Shown here: piece after piece, positions 29,055 through 38,808 of the stretch
How positions within the stretch are numbered: position 1 is the stretch's first letter
Layout of the letters: each line of letters starts with the position of its first letter
Assembly: GCF_000753735.1 (NCBI RefSeq)
Contig: NZ_JPIN01000007.1
Location: 124,001-188,000 of the forward strand
From: Pseudidiomarina atlantica
GTDB lineage: Bacteria; Pseudomonadota; Gammaproteobacteria; Enterobacterales; Alteromonadaceae
Direction: 5' to 3'
Length of the DNA stretch: 64,000 nt
Position numbers and translations under genes: made by a program
Notes under the pieces: model-generated
Databases searched by the model: none
What the model saw: the letters and a program-made list of their open reading frames with translations, nothing else
Told to the model about the DNA's origin: nothing

Positions 29055-30965
29055 TTAACTTGCAGGGGCGTCGCCTGTTTCGCCGGATAACGGTCGTTGG
29101 TCCGAACTAGTCTTTGCACCACCGCTCGAGTCATCGTTACGATCAGGTTTAACCCAATCACGTGGTTCACGCACCTCACGACGATTCATCAAATCATCGA
29201 TTTGATCGGCATCGATAGTTTCGTACTTCATCAATGCATCTTTCATGCTGTGAAGAATGTCGATATTCTCTTCCAGAATTCGCTTGGCACGATCGTAGTT
29301 ACGGTCGATGAACAATTTGATTTCTTGATCAATGGCACGCGCCGTCTCATCAGACATATGTTTATGCTGCGTTACCGAGCGCCCCAAGAACACTTCACCT
29401 TCGTCATCGGCATACAACAAAGGCCCCATTTTTTCAGACAAGCCCCATTGGGTCACCATTTTACGCGCAATCATAGTGGCGCGTTCGATGTCGTTTGAAG
29501 CACCTGTGGTCACTTTTTCGTCGCCATAAATAATTTGTTCTGCGAGACGTCCACCAAACAGGCTTGAAATCATACTTTCAAGGTGTTGCTTCGAATGGCT
29601 CACACGATCTTGCTCTGGCAAGTACATGGTGACACCGAGCGCTCGACCACGTGGAATGATCGACACTTTATAAACTGGATCGTGCTCAGGCACCAAACGA
29701 CCGACGATAGCGTGACCAGCTTCGTGATAAGCGGTCATTGCTTTTTCTTCTTCGGTCATAACCATAGACCGACGCTCAGCACCCATCATGATCTTGTCTT
29801 TGGCCTTTTCAAACTCCTCCATACTGACGACACGTTTATTCAAGCGCGCAGAGAATAAAGCAGCTTCGTTTACGAGGTTAGCTAGGTCAGCACCCGAAAA
29901 GCCCGGGGTTCCGCGTGCAATCAAAGATGCATCAACATCATCCCCCAAAGGTACCTTACGCATATGTACTTTTAGAATCTGTTCACGACCACGAACGTCT
30001 GGCAGACCTACCATTACCTGACGGTCAAAACGGCCCGGACGTAACAACGCCGGGTCAAGTACGTCAGGACGGTTGGTAGCGGCAATCACGATAATACCCT
30101 CGTTGCCTTCAAAACCATCCATCTCGACCAACATTTGGTTCAAGGTCTGTTCACGTTCATCGTGACCACCACCTAACCCAGCGCCACGCTGACGACCCAC
30201 AGCATCGATTTCATCGATAAAGATGATGCACGGTGCGGATTTTTTCGCTTGTTCAAACATGTCACGCACACGTGATGCACCGACACCAACGAACATTTCT
30301 ACGAAGTCAGAGCCTGAAATCGAGAAGAATGGAACTTTCGCCTCACCAGCAATAGCTTTCGCCAGCAAGGTTTTACCAGTTCCTGGCGGACCTACCATCA
30401 ACACACCTTTTGGAATTTTACCGCCAAGGCGTTGGAACTTGCTCGGGTCACGCAAGTATTCAACCAGCTCGGAGACTTCTTCTTTCGCTTCATCACAACC
30501 AGCCACATCGTTGAAGGTGGTTTTGATTTGGTCTTCACCCATAAGCCGTGCTTTGCTCTTACCGAAGGTCATGGCGCCACGACCGCCACCGCCTTGCATC
30601 TGGCGCATGAAGAAAATCCACACACCGATAAGCAGCAGCATCGGGAACCACGAAATAAAGATCGAGGTAAGAATGCTTGGTTCTTCTGGTGGTTTACCAA
30701 CGACTTCGACATTGTTCGAAATCAGGTCATTGATAAGTTCCGGATCATTCAGCGGAATCACCGTGCTAAAAGTGTCGCCAGTACGCGACTGTGCGGTAAT
30801 CATTCGACCATCGATGTCGACCTTACGCACAGCTCCGTTGTTCACCTGTGAGATGAATTGGCTGTAGGCAACTTGGTTGTTCGTACCAGCGCCTGGGCTA
30901 AAACCGTTAAAGACTGTGATAAGCACCACAGCGATAACGAGCCATAAAATTAGATTCTTTGCCAT
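29055..30965 (-). CDS. ftsH: ATP-dependent zinc metalloprotease FtsH
   Basis: Membrane-anchored AAA+ protease that degrades LpxC, sigma-32 and damaged membrane proteins. From ATG 30965 it is 636 aa: two membrane spans (about residues 5-23 and 99-118), AAA domain with GPPGTGKT and [18 protein letters not shown] region, and the zinc site HEAGH. The start [15 protein letters not shown] matches E. coli FtsH. An in-frame TTG at 30974 with GAGGT 8 bp upstream would add three residues and is a real alternative. rlmE lies 52 bp upstream, as in E. coli. Confidence 0.97.
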   Translation of the reverse strand: MAKNLILWLVIAVVLITVFNGFSPGAGTNNQVAYSQFISQVNNGAVRKVDIDGRMITAQSRTGDTFSTVIPLNDPELINDLISNNVEVVGKPPEEPSILTSIFISWFPMLLLIGVWIFFMRQMQGGGGRGAMTFGKSKARLMGEDQIKTTFNDVAGCDEAKEEVSELVEYLRDPSKFQRLGGKIPKGVLMVGPPGTGKTLLAKAIAGEAKVPFFSISGSDFVEMFVGVGASRVRDMFEQAKKSAPCIIFIDEIDAVGRQRGAGLGGGHDEREQTLNQMLVEMDGFEGNEGIIVIAATNRPDVLDPALLRPGRFDRQVMVGLPDVRGREQILKVHMRKVPLGDDVDASLIARGTPGFSGADLANLVNEAALFSARLNKRVVSMEEFEKAKDKIMMGAERRSMVMTEEEKAMTAYHEAGHAIVGRLVPEHDPVYKVSIIPRGRALGVTMYLPEQDRVSHSKQHLESMISSLFGGRLAEQIIYGDEKVTTGASNDIERATMIARKMVTQWGLSEKMGPLLYADDEGEVFLGRSVTQHKHMSDETARAIDQEIKLFIDRNYDRAKRILEENIDILHSMKDALMKYETIDADQIDDLMNRREVREPRDWVKPDRNDDSSGGAKTSSDQRPLSGETGDAPAS

Positions 30966-31017
30966 ATCGCTCAAAGCTGACTACCTCATTTACTTGCGTT
31001 GCTGATGCAACAGCCTA

Positions 31018-31644
31018 CTACAATTTGTATCCGGTCGCTACCAGATAGACTTCGCGCGAACGGGCTCGAGACGAGTCCGGCTTCCGCGTTTTCACGGTGG
31101 TAAACGCCGCGCGTACTTCTTTTAAAAACTCTTCAAAACCTTGACCATGAAATACTTTGACGACAAAACTACCGTTCGGTTTCAAAACTTGTCGACACAT
31201 ATCTAGTGCCAACTCAACAAGATACATCGCACGTGGTTGATCAACGTTGTCATTACCACTCATATTCGGAGCCATGTCTGACAATACTACATCTACGTTT
31301 TTACCACCGATGCGGTTCAATAAAGCTTGTAAAACCGCGTCATCGCGAAAGTCACCCTCAAGAAAATCGACCCCAGCGATTGGATCCATCGGTAAAATAT
31401 CGCAAGCAATGACTTGGCAGTTGCCTTGCAGTGCATCGACCACATATTGAGACCAGCCTCCTGGCGCAGCCCCGAGGTCAACAACGGTCATGCCCTGTTT
31501 CAAAATTTTGTCTTTTTGCTGAATCTCGTCAATTTTAAATACCGCGCGCGAGCGCAAGCCTTGCTTCTGCGCCTTTTGTACATAGTGGTCATTAAAATGT
31601 TCTTGCAGCCAGCGTGAGCTGCTAGCCGATCGTTTTTTTCCCAT
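31018..31644 (-). CDS. rlmE: 23S rRNA (U2552-2'-O)-methyltransferase
   Basis: Heat-shock rRNA methyltransferase (RrmJ/FtsJ) acting on the A-loop of 23S rRNA. Start ATG 31644 gives [17 protein letters not shown], matching E. coli, and 208 aa (E. coli 209). The frame is open another 48 codons upstream but into the yhbY region, with no conservation. SAM motif [14 protein letters not shown] and the catalytic K-D-K set (SSRWLQ region, [17 protein letters not shown]) are present. It is divergent from yhbY with an 80-bp gap. Confidence 0.96.
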   Translation of the reverse strand: MGKKRSASSSRWLQEHFNDHYVQKAQKQGLRSRAVFKIDEIQQKDKILKQGMTVVDLGAAPGGWSQYVVDALQGNCQVIACDILPMDPIAGVDFLEGDFRDDAVLQALLNRIGGKNVDVVLSDMAPNMSGNDNVDQPRAMYLVELALDMCRQVLKPNGSFVVKVFHGQGFEEFLKEVRAAFTTVKTRKPDSSRARSREVYLVATGYKL

Positions 31645-31724
31645 AGCTTCGTTACCAAACTGGCTTCTTCTACCCAGATGGCGGTAGAATAGCGAAAATT
31701 CAAGTGATAGTGGGATATTATTGC

Positions 31725-32033
31725 ATGACCGCAGGGTTAAACTTAAGTAATAAACAAAAACAGCATTTAAAAAGCTTGGCGCATTCACTTAAACCGGTGG
31801 TGCTGTTGGGCGCGAATGGCTTAACTGAGGGCGTGATGGCCGAGATCGAATTGGCTCTAAACCATCACGAACTGATTAAAGTGAAAGTACCTGAAGAGGA
31901 CCGCGAGTTGCGTGAACAAATTTACGCGACCATTTTGGCACACACCCAGGCTTATCGTGTGCAAGTGGTTGGTAAAATTCTCACGCTCTACAAACCCAGC
32001 GCTGAAGCTAAAATCACGCTGCCCCGCAACTAA
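31725..32033 (+). CDS. yhbY: CRM-domain RNA-binding protein YhbY
   Basis: Small pre-50S-associated protein with one CRM (KH-like) domain. The start is ATG 31725; [20 protein letters not shown] and [15 protein letters not shown] are clear matches to E. coli YhbY, with the GxxG loop in the second. Length is 102 aa. A GTG further upstream extends the frame without conserved sequence. It is divergent from rlmE, as in E. coli, and its stop codon overlaps the end of the convergent CI-like gene. Confidence 0.95.
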   Translation: MTAGLNLSNKQKQHLKSLAHSLKPVVLLGANGLTEGVMAEIELALNHHELIKVKVPEEDRELREQIYATILAHTQAYRVQVVGKILTLYKPSAEAKITLPRN

Positions 32034-32569
32034 TCTGCGAGCGGGTCGTCATTAACGGCACGAATTGCCGCGGCGACCTGTTCCAATGCGAGACGGGTTG
32101 GCACTTGGCCGGCGCGCTCAGCAAGACACAATGTCAACATCAATTCCTGATTAAACTGCGTTTCAGGCAGGCCATACTGTTGCAAAACTTTGCGAATTTC
32201 AGCCAATGCTGCTAACACTCGGGCGTTATTATCTGGGCAATTACTCGCGTATTTCGCACTCTCAACATCGGCAACATGTAACTGCTCACGACTTGGATAG
32301 TTCAAACGCTGCTCCGGTGCAAAAAACCAATCTAACGATATACCTTCGCGAATTAGACCACGTACTAAATGTTCATAAGTAACGCTGTTACGCTTACGCC
32401 AATTACCGTAAGTACTAGGCGGTATCTGCAGTCTTCGCATTATGCTTGGCACGCTCGATTCGCCATAGTACAGCCGCAACCGGGAGACACACTCATCCAT
32501 GCTGAGTATTTCTTCTTTGCTTTTTTCTGTCTGGTGTGTACTATTCATTTTCGTGTCATTTGACATCAT
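32030..32569 (-). CDS. CI-repressor-like DNA-binding protein
   Basis: 179-residue protein whose region of about residues 25-83 resembles the helix-turn-helix domain of phage CI repressors: a SRLRLYYG start, then LQIPPSTYGNWRKR as the recognition region, then EHLVRGLIREGISLDWFF, the GxSLDWL-type end of that domain. There is no LexA-like peptidase domain behind it (no Ala-Gly cleavage site or Ser-Lys pair seen); the rest is a helical tail of unknown type. AAGGA lies 6 bp before the second ATG (32566), which may be the true start. It is divergent from a Ner-like gene, a layout like a phage switch, but no phage genes flank it. Confidence 0.75.
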   Translation of the reverse strand: MMSNDTKMNSTHQTEKSKEEILSMDECVSRLRLYYGESSVPSIMRRLQIPPSTYGNWRKRNSVTYEHLVRGLIREGISLDWFFAPEQRLNYPSREQLHVADVESAKYASNCPDNNARVLAALAEIRKVLQQYGLPETQFNQELMLTLCLAERAGQVPTRLALEQVAAAIRAVNDDPLAD

Positions 32570-32633
32570 TTTTCCTTAATTAGTGTCTTTTGACCTTCTT
32601 TTGAGTTCATTTGAATGCAAAGTGAATTCAAAA
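32553..32633. promoter_or_regulatory. Repeat-rich operator region of the CI/Ner-like pair
   Basis: Two direct repeats GTGTCWTTTGAC start at 32553 and 32583, exactly 30 bp apart (about three helical turns). Next to them TTTTGAGTTCA (32599-32609) and TGAATTCAAAA (32623-32633) form an imperfect inverted repeat. The region spans both possible start sites and is A/T-rich. Such arrays are typical of operators bound by paired repressors. Confidence 0.55.
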
Positions 32634-32950
32634 AGAGTTCACAAGCAAATATATTCAACCACAGCCGAACCACAATGGATAGTCAAAAAATTAAAATGGA
32701 ATTAGCGCAGCGCGGTTTTGATTTTTCAATGCTGGCAAACGCACTTGGTAAAAGCCCTTCGTTGGTCTCCAAAGTTGCAGCAAGAAAGGCTCGTTCACGA
32801 GTTGTTGCGGAAGCAATTGCGAAGGCGTTAGAGCTACCTGTTGCCGATGTGTTCCCAGATATTGAAAGCTACCGAGTGCCAGCGCCACATACGCCCAATC
32901 GGAAAAGAAAAGAGCGCGAATTGCTCGCGCTCTTGAAAGAAGAAAAGTAA
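32615..32950 (+). CDS. Ner-like winged-helix DNA-binding protein
   Basis: 111-residue protein. Residues from about 21 on (MDSQKIKMELAQRGFDFSML) resemble the Mu Ner / Nlp family: an alpha-helical domain with ANALGKSPSLVSKVAARKARS and ending AIAKALELPVADVFPDI, like the IADALGxxPExIWP pattern of Ner. The C-terminal ~35 residues are basic and lysine/arginine-rich. ATG 32615 has GAG 9 bp upstream; the ATG at 32675 is the start that best fits the family. It is divergent from a CI-like gene. Function is inferred as a transcription regulator, possibly of the pair itself. Confidence 0.72.
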   Translation: MQSEFKKSSQANIFNHSRTTMDSQKIKMELAQRGFDFSMLANALGKSPSLVSKVAARKARSRVVAEAIAKALELPVADVFPDIESYRVPAPHTPNRKRKERELLALLKEEK

Positions 32951-32954
32951 GTAA

Positions 32955-32986
32955 TGGTGAACGTTAGATATACTCGACGTTCACCA
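32955..32986. terminator. Hairpin at the Ner-like/greA convergent junction
   Basis: A perfect 10-bp stem TGGTGAACGT/ACGTTCACCA with a 12-base loop spans the greA stop codon and lies just after the Ner-like stop. There is no uninterrupted T-run on either side, so termination in both directions is possible but not certain. Confidence 0.45.
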
Positions 32987-33440
32987 CTTCATATTCAACT
33001 TCACCACTTGGCGTATTGACGCGCGCCACGTCATCAACTTGCTTGCCGATCAGCGCGCGCGCAATGGGTGAGTTCACAGAAATCAGGTTCTGTTTGATAT
33101 CTGCTTCGTCATCTCCAACGATACGATAACGCACTTCTTTTTCGGTTGACGTGTTATAAAGCGTCACTGTTGCACCAAAGATCACCTTGCCTTGGTTGGG
33201 CACCTTGGTCACATCGATGATTTGTGCATTAGATAATTTCGCTTCAATTTCCTGAATCCGCCCTTCGCAAAAGCCTTGCTGTTCGCGCGCAGCGTGATAC
33301 TCGGCATTCTCTTTCAAGTCGCCATGCTCACGCGCATCGGCGATTGCTTGAATAATGCGCGGTCGATCTTCAGTTTTAAGACGCTTCAATTCCTCCCGCA
33401 GCATCTCGGCGCCGCGGGTCGTCATTGGAATTTGACTCAT
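32964..33440 (-). CDS. greA: Transcription elongation factor GreA
   Basis: Rescues backtracked RNA polymerase by stimulating transcript cleavage. The N-terminal coiled coil carries the acidic tip ([21 protein letters not shown]), and the C-terminal domain has the [16 protein letters not shown] motif. Length 158 aa equals E. coli GreA. Its start overlaps the carB stop by 4 bp; it is the last gene of the dapB-carA-carB-greA run. Confidence 0.98.
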   Translation of the reverse strand: MSQIPMTTRGAEMLREELKRLKTEDRPRIIQAIADAREHGDLKENAEYHAAREQQGFCEGRIQEIEAKLSNAQIIDVTKVPNQGKVIFGATVTLYNTSTEKEVRYRIVGDDEADIKQNLISVNSPIARALIGKQVDDVARVNTPSGEVEYEVVNVEYI

Positions 33441-36400
33441 GCTGTTTGAACCCTTTTGTGTAATGACTGCAGTGAATTCACTCGCGCACGGTCATCGGCA
33501 GTATTCGCTTTAACCGTTGCGAAGGCTGCATTTAACGTGGTGGTGTAAATCACTTTATTCAAGAGCGCTTCGCGGCGAATATAGACCGAATCTTCAATCG
33601 CCTGGCGCCCCTCTACGGTATTAATGATATAACTGTACTCGCCGTTCTTGATTGCATCAACAATATTCGGTCGGCCCTCTTGCAGTTTATTAACCACGGA
33701 GCAAGTCAAACCTTCATCATTCAGCAGTTTGGCAGTACCACGGGTCGCCTCTAAGCTAAACCCAAGACCAATCAAGCCACGCGCTAAGTCAAACAGCCGC
33801 GCTTTGTCACCATCGCGCACCGAAAGTAGGGCCTTGCCTGCTTTAGCCAAAGCTTCACCGGCTCCTAGGTTGGCTTTCGCATAAGCTTCTTCAAAGCTTT
33901 CACCAACGCCCATAACTTCGCCCGTAGAGCGCATCTCTGGACCACGGATCGGATCTACTCCTTGAAACTTGGCAAATGGAATCACCACTTCTTTGACCGA
34001 ATAGTACGGCGGAATCACTTCTTTGGTATAGCCCTGCTCCTGCAAGCTTTGCCCTACCATGACGCGCGCTGCAATCTTTGCTAACGGTACACCAGTTGCT
34101 TTTGAGACGAACGGCACCGTACGCGCAGCACGAGGATTTACCTCAATCAGGTAGATTTCATCGTCTTTAATCGCAAACTGCGCGTTCATTAAGCCGTTGA
34201 CGTTAAGCTCAAATGCAAGTCGACGCATTTGTTCACGCAGTTCATTTTGAATGGTATCGCTCAGCGAATATGGCGGTAACGAACAGGCAGAGTCGCCCGA
34301 GTGCACACCGGCTTGCTCTATGTGCTGCATAATGCCACCAATGAGAATGTCGCGACCGTCACAGATAGCATCGACGTCAACTTCAATAGCATTATCGAGG
34401 AAGCGATCAAGCAGAACCGGAGCTGAGTTCGATACTTTCACGGCATCCGTCAAATAACGTAACAGATCCGTTTCATCGTAGACGATTTCCATTGCGCGAC
34501 CACCCAATACATAACTTGGACGCACCACCAGTGGATAACCAATCCGTTCTGCTTCACGCAACGCTTCATCTACTTGGGTAACCGTTGAGTTCTCAGGTTG
34601 TTTTAAGCCAAGACGCCGCACGGCACTTTGGAAGCGCTCACGGTCTTCTGCACGGTCGATAGCGTCGGGTGAAGTACCAATGATTGGCACACCATTCGCT
34701 TCGAGTTCACGTGCTAATTTCAATGGTGTTTGCCCACCATACTGCACAATCACGCCTTTTGGTTTTTCAACACGGACGATTTCGAGTACGTCCTCCAAAG
34801 TGATCGGCTCGAAATAAAGACGATCAGAGGTGTCATAGTCAGTAGAGACCGTTTCTGGGTTGCAGTTGACCATGATGGTTTCATAGCCATCATCACGTAA
34901 TGCAAGTGCTGCGTGTACGCAACAGTAGTCAAACTCAATACCTTGGCCAATACGGTTTGGTCCGCCGCCAATGACCATGATCTTGTCGCGGTCTGATGGC
35001 GCCGCTTCGCACTCTTCGTCATAGGTCGAATACATGTAAGCGGTATCTGAGGCAAACTCAGCAGCACAGGTATCGACACGCTTGTAGACTGGGACAATAC
35101 CCAAGTCGTGCCGACGACGGCGAATTTCAGCTTCAGCAACATCGATCAGGTCGGCAATTCGCGCATCGGCGAAGCCTTTGCGTTTCAACAGACGCAATAC
35201 GCGCGCATCAAGCCCTGCCAAACCGAGTTTTTGCACTTCAGCTTCGAGCAAGACGATTTCTTCAATTTGAATCAGATACCATTCATCAATGCGTGTCAGT
35301 TCAAAAACTTCACGCACAGTCATACCTAAGCGGAAAGCATCGGCAATATAGAAAATCCGTTCAGCACCTGGTTCCTTCAATTCACGGACCACTTTGCCAC
35401 GCGCTTCTGGATCATCAAGGCTGACCATAGGATCAAAGCCGGTAGCGCCGATCTCTAGGCCACGCAACGCCTTCTGCAACGACTCTTGCTGGTTGCGGCC
35501 AATGGCCATCACCTCACCCACCGATTTCATTTGGGTGGTTAGGCGATCGTTACAGCCAGCGAATTTTTCAAAGTTAAAGCGCGGGATTTTGGTCACAACA
35601 TAGTCAAGCGCTGGCTCAAACGATGCTGGCGTCACGCCACCGGTGATTTCATTTTCAAGCTCATCAAGGGTGTAACCTACGGCAAGTTTTGCCGCCACTT
35701 TCGCAATCGGGAAACCAGTTGCTTTTGACGCCAGTGCAGACGAACGTGAAACGCGTGGGTTCATTTCGATAACAACCATACGGCCGGTGTCCGGATCAAC
35801 CCCGAACTGCACGTTCGAGCCCCCCGTTTCCACGCCTATTTCACGCAATACCGCCATCGCTGCGTTACGCATGATTTGGTATTCTTTGTCCGTTAAGGTT
35901 TGCGCTGGTGCGACGGTAATGGAGTCACCCGTGTGGATGCCCATGGCATCGAAGTTCTCGATCGCACACACAATGATACAGTTGTCATTGCGGTCACGAA
36001 CGACTTCCATTTCGTACTCTTTCCAACCAATCAGTGATTCATCAATCAACAACTCGTTGGTTGGCGACAAGTCGAGTCCACGCCGACAAATTTCTTCAAA
36101 CTCTTCACGGTTGTAAGCGATACCACCACCGCTGCCGCCCATCGTAAAAGACGGACGAATAATACAAGGGAAACCACCGATACGTTCGAGTACCTGATAA
36201 GCTTCGTCAATACTGTGGGCCACTTCAGCGTTTGGCGTTTCCAGCCCAATAGCTTTCATTGCTTTGTCAAAGCGATCGCGGTCTTCCGCTTTATCGATAG
36301 CATCAGCGTTGGCGCCAATCATTTCAACGTTGTACTTTTCCAATACACCGTGACGATCAAGTTCTAGTGCGCAGTTCAGCGCGGTTTGTCCACCCATAGT

Positions 36401-36664
36401 AGGCAACACCGCGTCAGGACGCTCAACCTCAATAATCTTGGCGACAACTTCCCAATGAATCGGCTCAATGTAAGTCACATCAGCCATTTCCGGATCGGTC
36501 ATGATAGTCGCTGGATTCGAGTTCACAAGAATGACCTTGTACCCCTCTTCACGCAGTGCTTTACAGGCTTGTGCGCCTGAGTAATCAAATTCACAGGCCT
36601 GGCCAATGACAATCGGGCCAGCGCCAAGAATGAGGATGCTTTTTATGTCGGTACGTTTTGGCAT
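33437..36664 (-). CDS. carB: Carbamoyl-phosphate synthase large subunit
   Basis: Makes carbamoyl phosphate for pyrimidine and arginine synthesis from ammonia supplied by CarA. The two homologous ATP-grasp halves are visible ([36 protein letters not shown]), each preceded by a GxGPxxIGQ motif ([35 protein letters not shown]). The C-terminal MGS-like allosteric domain follows. Length 1075 aa matches E. coli (1073). It starts 30 bp after carA. Confidence 0.98.
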   Translation of the reverse strand: MPKRTDIKSILILGAGPIVIGQACEFDYSGAQACKALREEGYKVILVNSNPATIMTDPEMADVTYIEPIHWEVVAKIIEVERPDAVLPTMGGQTALNCALELDRHGVLEKYNVEMIGANADAIDKAEDRDRFDKAMKAIGLETPNAEVAHSIDEAYQVLERIGGFPCIIRPSFTMGGSGGGIAYNREEFEEICRRGLDLSPTNELLIDESLIGWKEYEMEVVRDRNDNCIIVCAIENFDAMGIHTGDSITVAPAQTLTDKEYQIMRNAAMAVLREIGVETGGSNVQFGVDPDTGRMVVIEMNPRVSRSSALASKATGFPIAKVAAKLAVGYTLDELENEITGGVTPASFEPALDYVVTKIPRFNFEKFAGCNDRLTTQMKSVGEVMAIGRNQQESLQKALRGLEIGATGFDPMVSLDDPEARGKVVRELKEPGAERIFYIADAFRLGMTVREVFELTRIDEWYLIQIEEIVLLEAEVQKLGLAGLDARVLRLLKRKGFADARIADLIDVAEAEIRRRRHDLGIVPVYKRVDTCAAEFASDTAYMYSTYDEECEAAPSDRDKIMVIGGGPNRIGQGIEFDYCCVHAALALRDDGYETIMVNCNPETVSTDYDTSDRLYFEPITLEDVLEIVRVEKPKGVIVQYGGQTPLKLARELEANGVPIIGTSPDAIDRAEDRERFQSAVRRLGLKQPENSTVTQVDEALREAERIGYPLVVRPSYVLGGRAMEIVYDETDLLRYLTDAVKVSNSAPVLLDRFLDNAIEVDVDAICDGRDILIGGIMQHIEQAGVHSGDSACSLPPYSLSDTIQNELREQMRRLAFELNVNGLMNAQFAIKDDEIYLIEVNPRAARTVPFVSKATGVPLAKIAARVMVGQSLQEQGYTKEVIPPYYSVKEVVIPFAKFQGVDPIRGPEMRSTGEVMGVGESFEEAYAKANLGAGEALAKAGKALLSVRDGDKARLFDLARGLIGLGFSLEATRGTAKLLNDEGLTCSVVNKLQEGRPNIVDAIKNGEYSYIINTVEGRQAIEDSVYIRREALLNKVIYTTTLNAAFATVKANTADDRARVNSLQSLHKRVQTA

Positions 36665-36694
36665 AATTCGGTTCGTCCTCCGGTTGGCTCGCGC

Positions 36695-37852
36695 TTACCC
36701 GCGCTGGCTCATCAGTTCAATGAAATGGTCAAACAAAGGTGCGGCATCATGTGGGCCCGGACTCGCTTCTGGGTGCCCTTGGAAGCTAAATGCCGGCACA
36801 TCGGTACGGTGAATCCCTTGTAAAGTGCCATCGAACAAAGACTTATGAGTGACGCGTAAGTTCTCAGGTAAGTTGTCTTCATTGACCGCAAAACCGTGGT
36901 TTTGGCTGGTGATCATCACGCGCCCCGATTCAAGATCTTGCACCGGATGGTTGGCACCGTGGTGACCAAATTTCATTTTCGCAGTTTTTGCGCCGCTGGC
37001 TAAGGCCAGTAACTGATGCCCCAAACAGATACCAAAGACCGGTAATTTGGTTTCAATAATCTCTTGAATCGCTTTGATGGCGTAATCGCATGGCTCAGGA
37101 TCGCCGGGGCCATTCGACAAAAACACACCGTCAGGCTTCATGGCAAGCACTTCGGCCGCAGGTGTTTGGGCCGGCACTAGCGTGACTTTACAACCACGGT
37201 CAGCAAGCATACGGAGGATATTGCGCTTGCAACCATAATCGTAAGCAACAACATGGAACTTCGGCTCAGTCACTTCGCTAAAACCTTTGCCCAACTGCCA
37301 GCTAGTGCTGGTCCACTCGTGCGGGGTACGAATGGTGACCTCTTTGGCGAGATCCATGCCCTGCAGTCCTGGAAACCCTTTCGCTAATTCTAGCGCTTGC
37401 TCGACATCGAGTTCGCCGTCCACATTACCGGCCATAATACAGCCGTTCTGTGCGCCTTTTTCACGCAAAATGCGCGTCAGTTTGCGCGTGTCGATATCGG
37501 CGATACCCACTACATTACGCTGCCGTAAATAATCACCCAATGATTGCTCACGACGGAAATTACTCGCTTTTAATGCGAGGTCACGAATAATTAAACCCTT
37601 CGCCCAAACGCGATTGGATTCTTCGTCTTCGTGGGTAGTTCCGTAGTTGCCAATGTGAGGATAAGTGAGGGTAACAATTTGTTCAGCGTAGGAAGGATCG
37701 GTGAGAATTTCTTGGTAACCAGTCATTGCAGTGTTAAAAACAACTTCGCCGACCGCCGTACCACCGGCCCCGATAGCCGTGCCGTGAAAAACAGTTCCAT
37801 CCGCAAGCACCAAAATGGCTTTGCTCGCTGAATGGCTCGCTAGAATACTCAA
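36695..37852 (-). CDS. carA: Carbamoyl-phosphate synthase small subunit
   Basis: Class I glutamine amidotransferase subunit. The glutaminase triad is seen: Cys in [16 protein letters not shown], His and Glu in [10 protein letters not shown]. The N-terminal domain has [22 protein letters not shown]. The start is placed at TTG 37852 with GGAGG 6 bp upstream, giving 385 aa, near E. coli (382). The frame is open to 37888, but that would translate through a hairpin with a T7 tract. The leader looks like an attenuator (separate entry). Confidence 0.96.
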   Translation of the reverse strand: MSILASHSASKAILVLADGTVFHGTAIGAGGTAVGEVVFNTAMTGYQEILTDPSYAEQIVTLTYPHIGNYGTTHEDEESNRVWAKGLIIRDLALKASNFRREQSLGDYLRQRNVVGIADIDTRKLTRILREKGAQNGCIMAGNVDGELDVEQALELAKGFPGLQGMDLAKEVTIRTPHEWTSTSWQLGKGFSEVTEPKFHVVAYDYGCKRNILRMLADRGCKVTLVPAQTPAAEVLAMKPDGVFLSNGPGDPEPCDYAIKAIQEIIETKLPVFGICLGHQLLALASGAKTAKMKFGHHGANHPVQDLESGRVMITSQNHGFAVNEDNLPENLRVTHKSLFDGTLQGIHRTDVPAFSFQGHPEASPGPHDAAPLFDHFIELMSQRG

Positions 37853-37869
37853 GGTGAACCTCCGTACAT

Positions 37870-37906
37870 AAAAAAACGGGTTCATCATCGTTAATGACTA
37901 CCCGTT
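37870..37906 (-). promoter_or_regulatory. Terminator-like hairpin in the carA leader
   Basis: In the minus-strand RNA AACGGG (37901-37906) pairs with CCCGUU (37875-37880), with a further UCAU/AUGA pairing inside, followed at once by a U tract. The U tract ends only 7 bases before the GGAGG of carA, after dapB has ended, so it is placed as a leader attenuator of carAB rather than as the dapB terminator, though both readings are possible. Confidence 0.6.
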
Positions 37907-38004
37907 GATTACCTTGCACCAGCTTAAAAGTGCGCGTTTTCAGCTTACCAACTTTGCGTCGGCAAATTGGTCGTATTCTACTGAAAAAGCGCCTTTGCGT
38001 CTAG

Positions 38005-38808
38005 CTAAATTTCATTGAGTAATTGGCGCAGATGCTGCTCCATTTGCAAAGTATCAGCCAAGCGATAACGTCCCGCAGCTTGCCCACGCAACCACTGTGC
38101 TGCATGCAGCGCACCGCGGGCGAAAACGCGACGATCACTGACCCGATGACTGAGTTCCACGCGCTCTCCCGGTTGTGCGGCATAGACCGTGTGTTCACCA
38201 ATAATGTCTGCGGCTCTTAGCACCGCAAAGCCGATACTCCCTTGGTGTCGTAGACCATTAGTACGAACGCCAGCACTAACTTCAGCAAGTTGCTGCAAGC
38301 GTCCTTTCGCCGCTGCCTCACCGAGCAATAATGCAGTTCCTGAAGGGCCATCACGTTTCGCGGCATGATGCGCTTCAAGAATTTCGATATCAGCATTCGG
38401 CAGACACGCACTGGTGAGCGTGACCAGCTGTTCTAACAAGCAGACCCCAACACTGGTATTGGCAGCGTATAACACTGGAACTGTTGCGGCAGCTTGGTCC
38501 AACAGTTGTTGTTGCTCGCTTGTAAGCCCAGTCGTGCAGACCACCGCAGCAGCCCGCAATCGCTGTGCCAGCTGCAAGTTATCAGCAAGCGCTGCGGGTA
38601 AACTAAAATCAATTAAAACATCAACGGCCTCGGGCGTGAGTTCACTGCCGTCACTATAGCGGAGACTGCTATCGACTTGCTGCCCCAGCACTTTGGAGTT
38701 CGAACTGACAATGGCGGCAACTAACTTAGCATCAGTTGCGCTCGCCAATTCATTGATCACCGCCTGTCCCATGCGCCCACTGGCGCCAATGACTGCTACT
38801 CGAATCAC
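38005..38808 (-). CDS. dapB: 4-hydroxy-tetrahydrodipicolinate reductase
   Basis: NAD(P)H-dependent step of the diaminopimelate/lysine pathway. The dinucleotide-binding GASGRMGQAVI is at residues 8-18, followed by EAHHAAKRDGPSGTAL with the catalytic His and Lys. Length 267 aa is typical. Its start overlaps the stop of the upstream symporter gene by 4 bp. dapB next to carAB is conserved in gammaproteobacteria. Confidence 0.97.
   Translation of the reverse strand: MIRVAVIGASGRMGQAVINELASATDAKLVAAIVSSNSKVLGQQVDSSLRYSDGSELTPEAVDVLIDFSLPAALADNLQLAQRLRAAAVVCTTGLTSEQQQLLDQAAATVPVLYAANTSVGVCLLEQLVTLTSACLPNADIEILEAHHAAKRDGPSGTALLLGEAAAKGRLQQLAEVSAGVRTNGLRHQGSIGFAVLRAADIIGEHTVYAAQPGERVELSHRVSDRRVFARGALHAAQWLRGQAAGRYRLADTLQMEQHLRQLLNEI

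Noticed and set aside
30223-30867. 214-codon open frame on the plus strand opposite ftsH
   Set aside because: Lies wholly inside a highly conserved gene and has no domain or membrane logic; treated as a shadow frame.
31645-31788. 48-codon upstream extension of rlmE
   Set aside because: Runs across the divergent promoter region and into yhbY; the conserved N-terminus begins at 31644.
32030-32950. A prophage or prophage remnant around the CI/Ner-like genes
   Set aside because: Flanking genes yhbY and greA are intact core genes within a few bases, and no other phage gene, att-like repeat or tRNA target is seen here.
37950-37970. PurR box in the carA leader (ACGCAAA half-site)
   Set aside because: Only one half-site matches; the other half (GTTGGTAAG) departs from the consensus too far to support a call.
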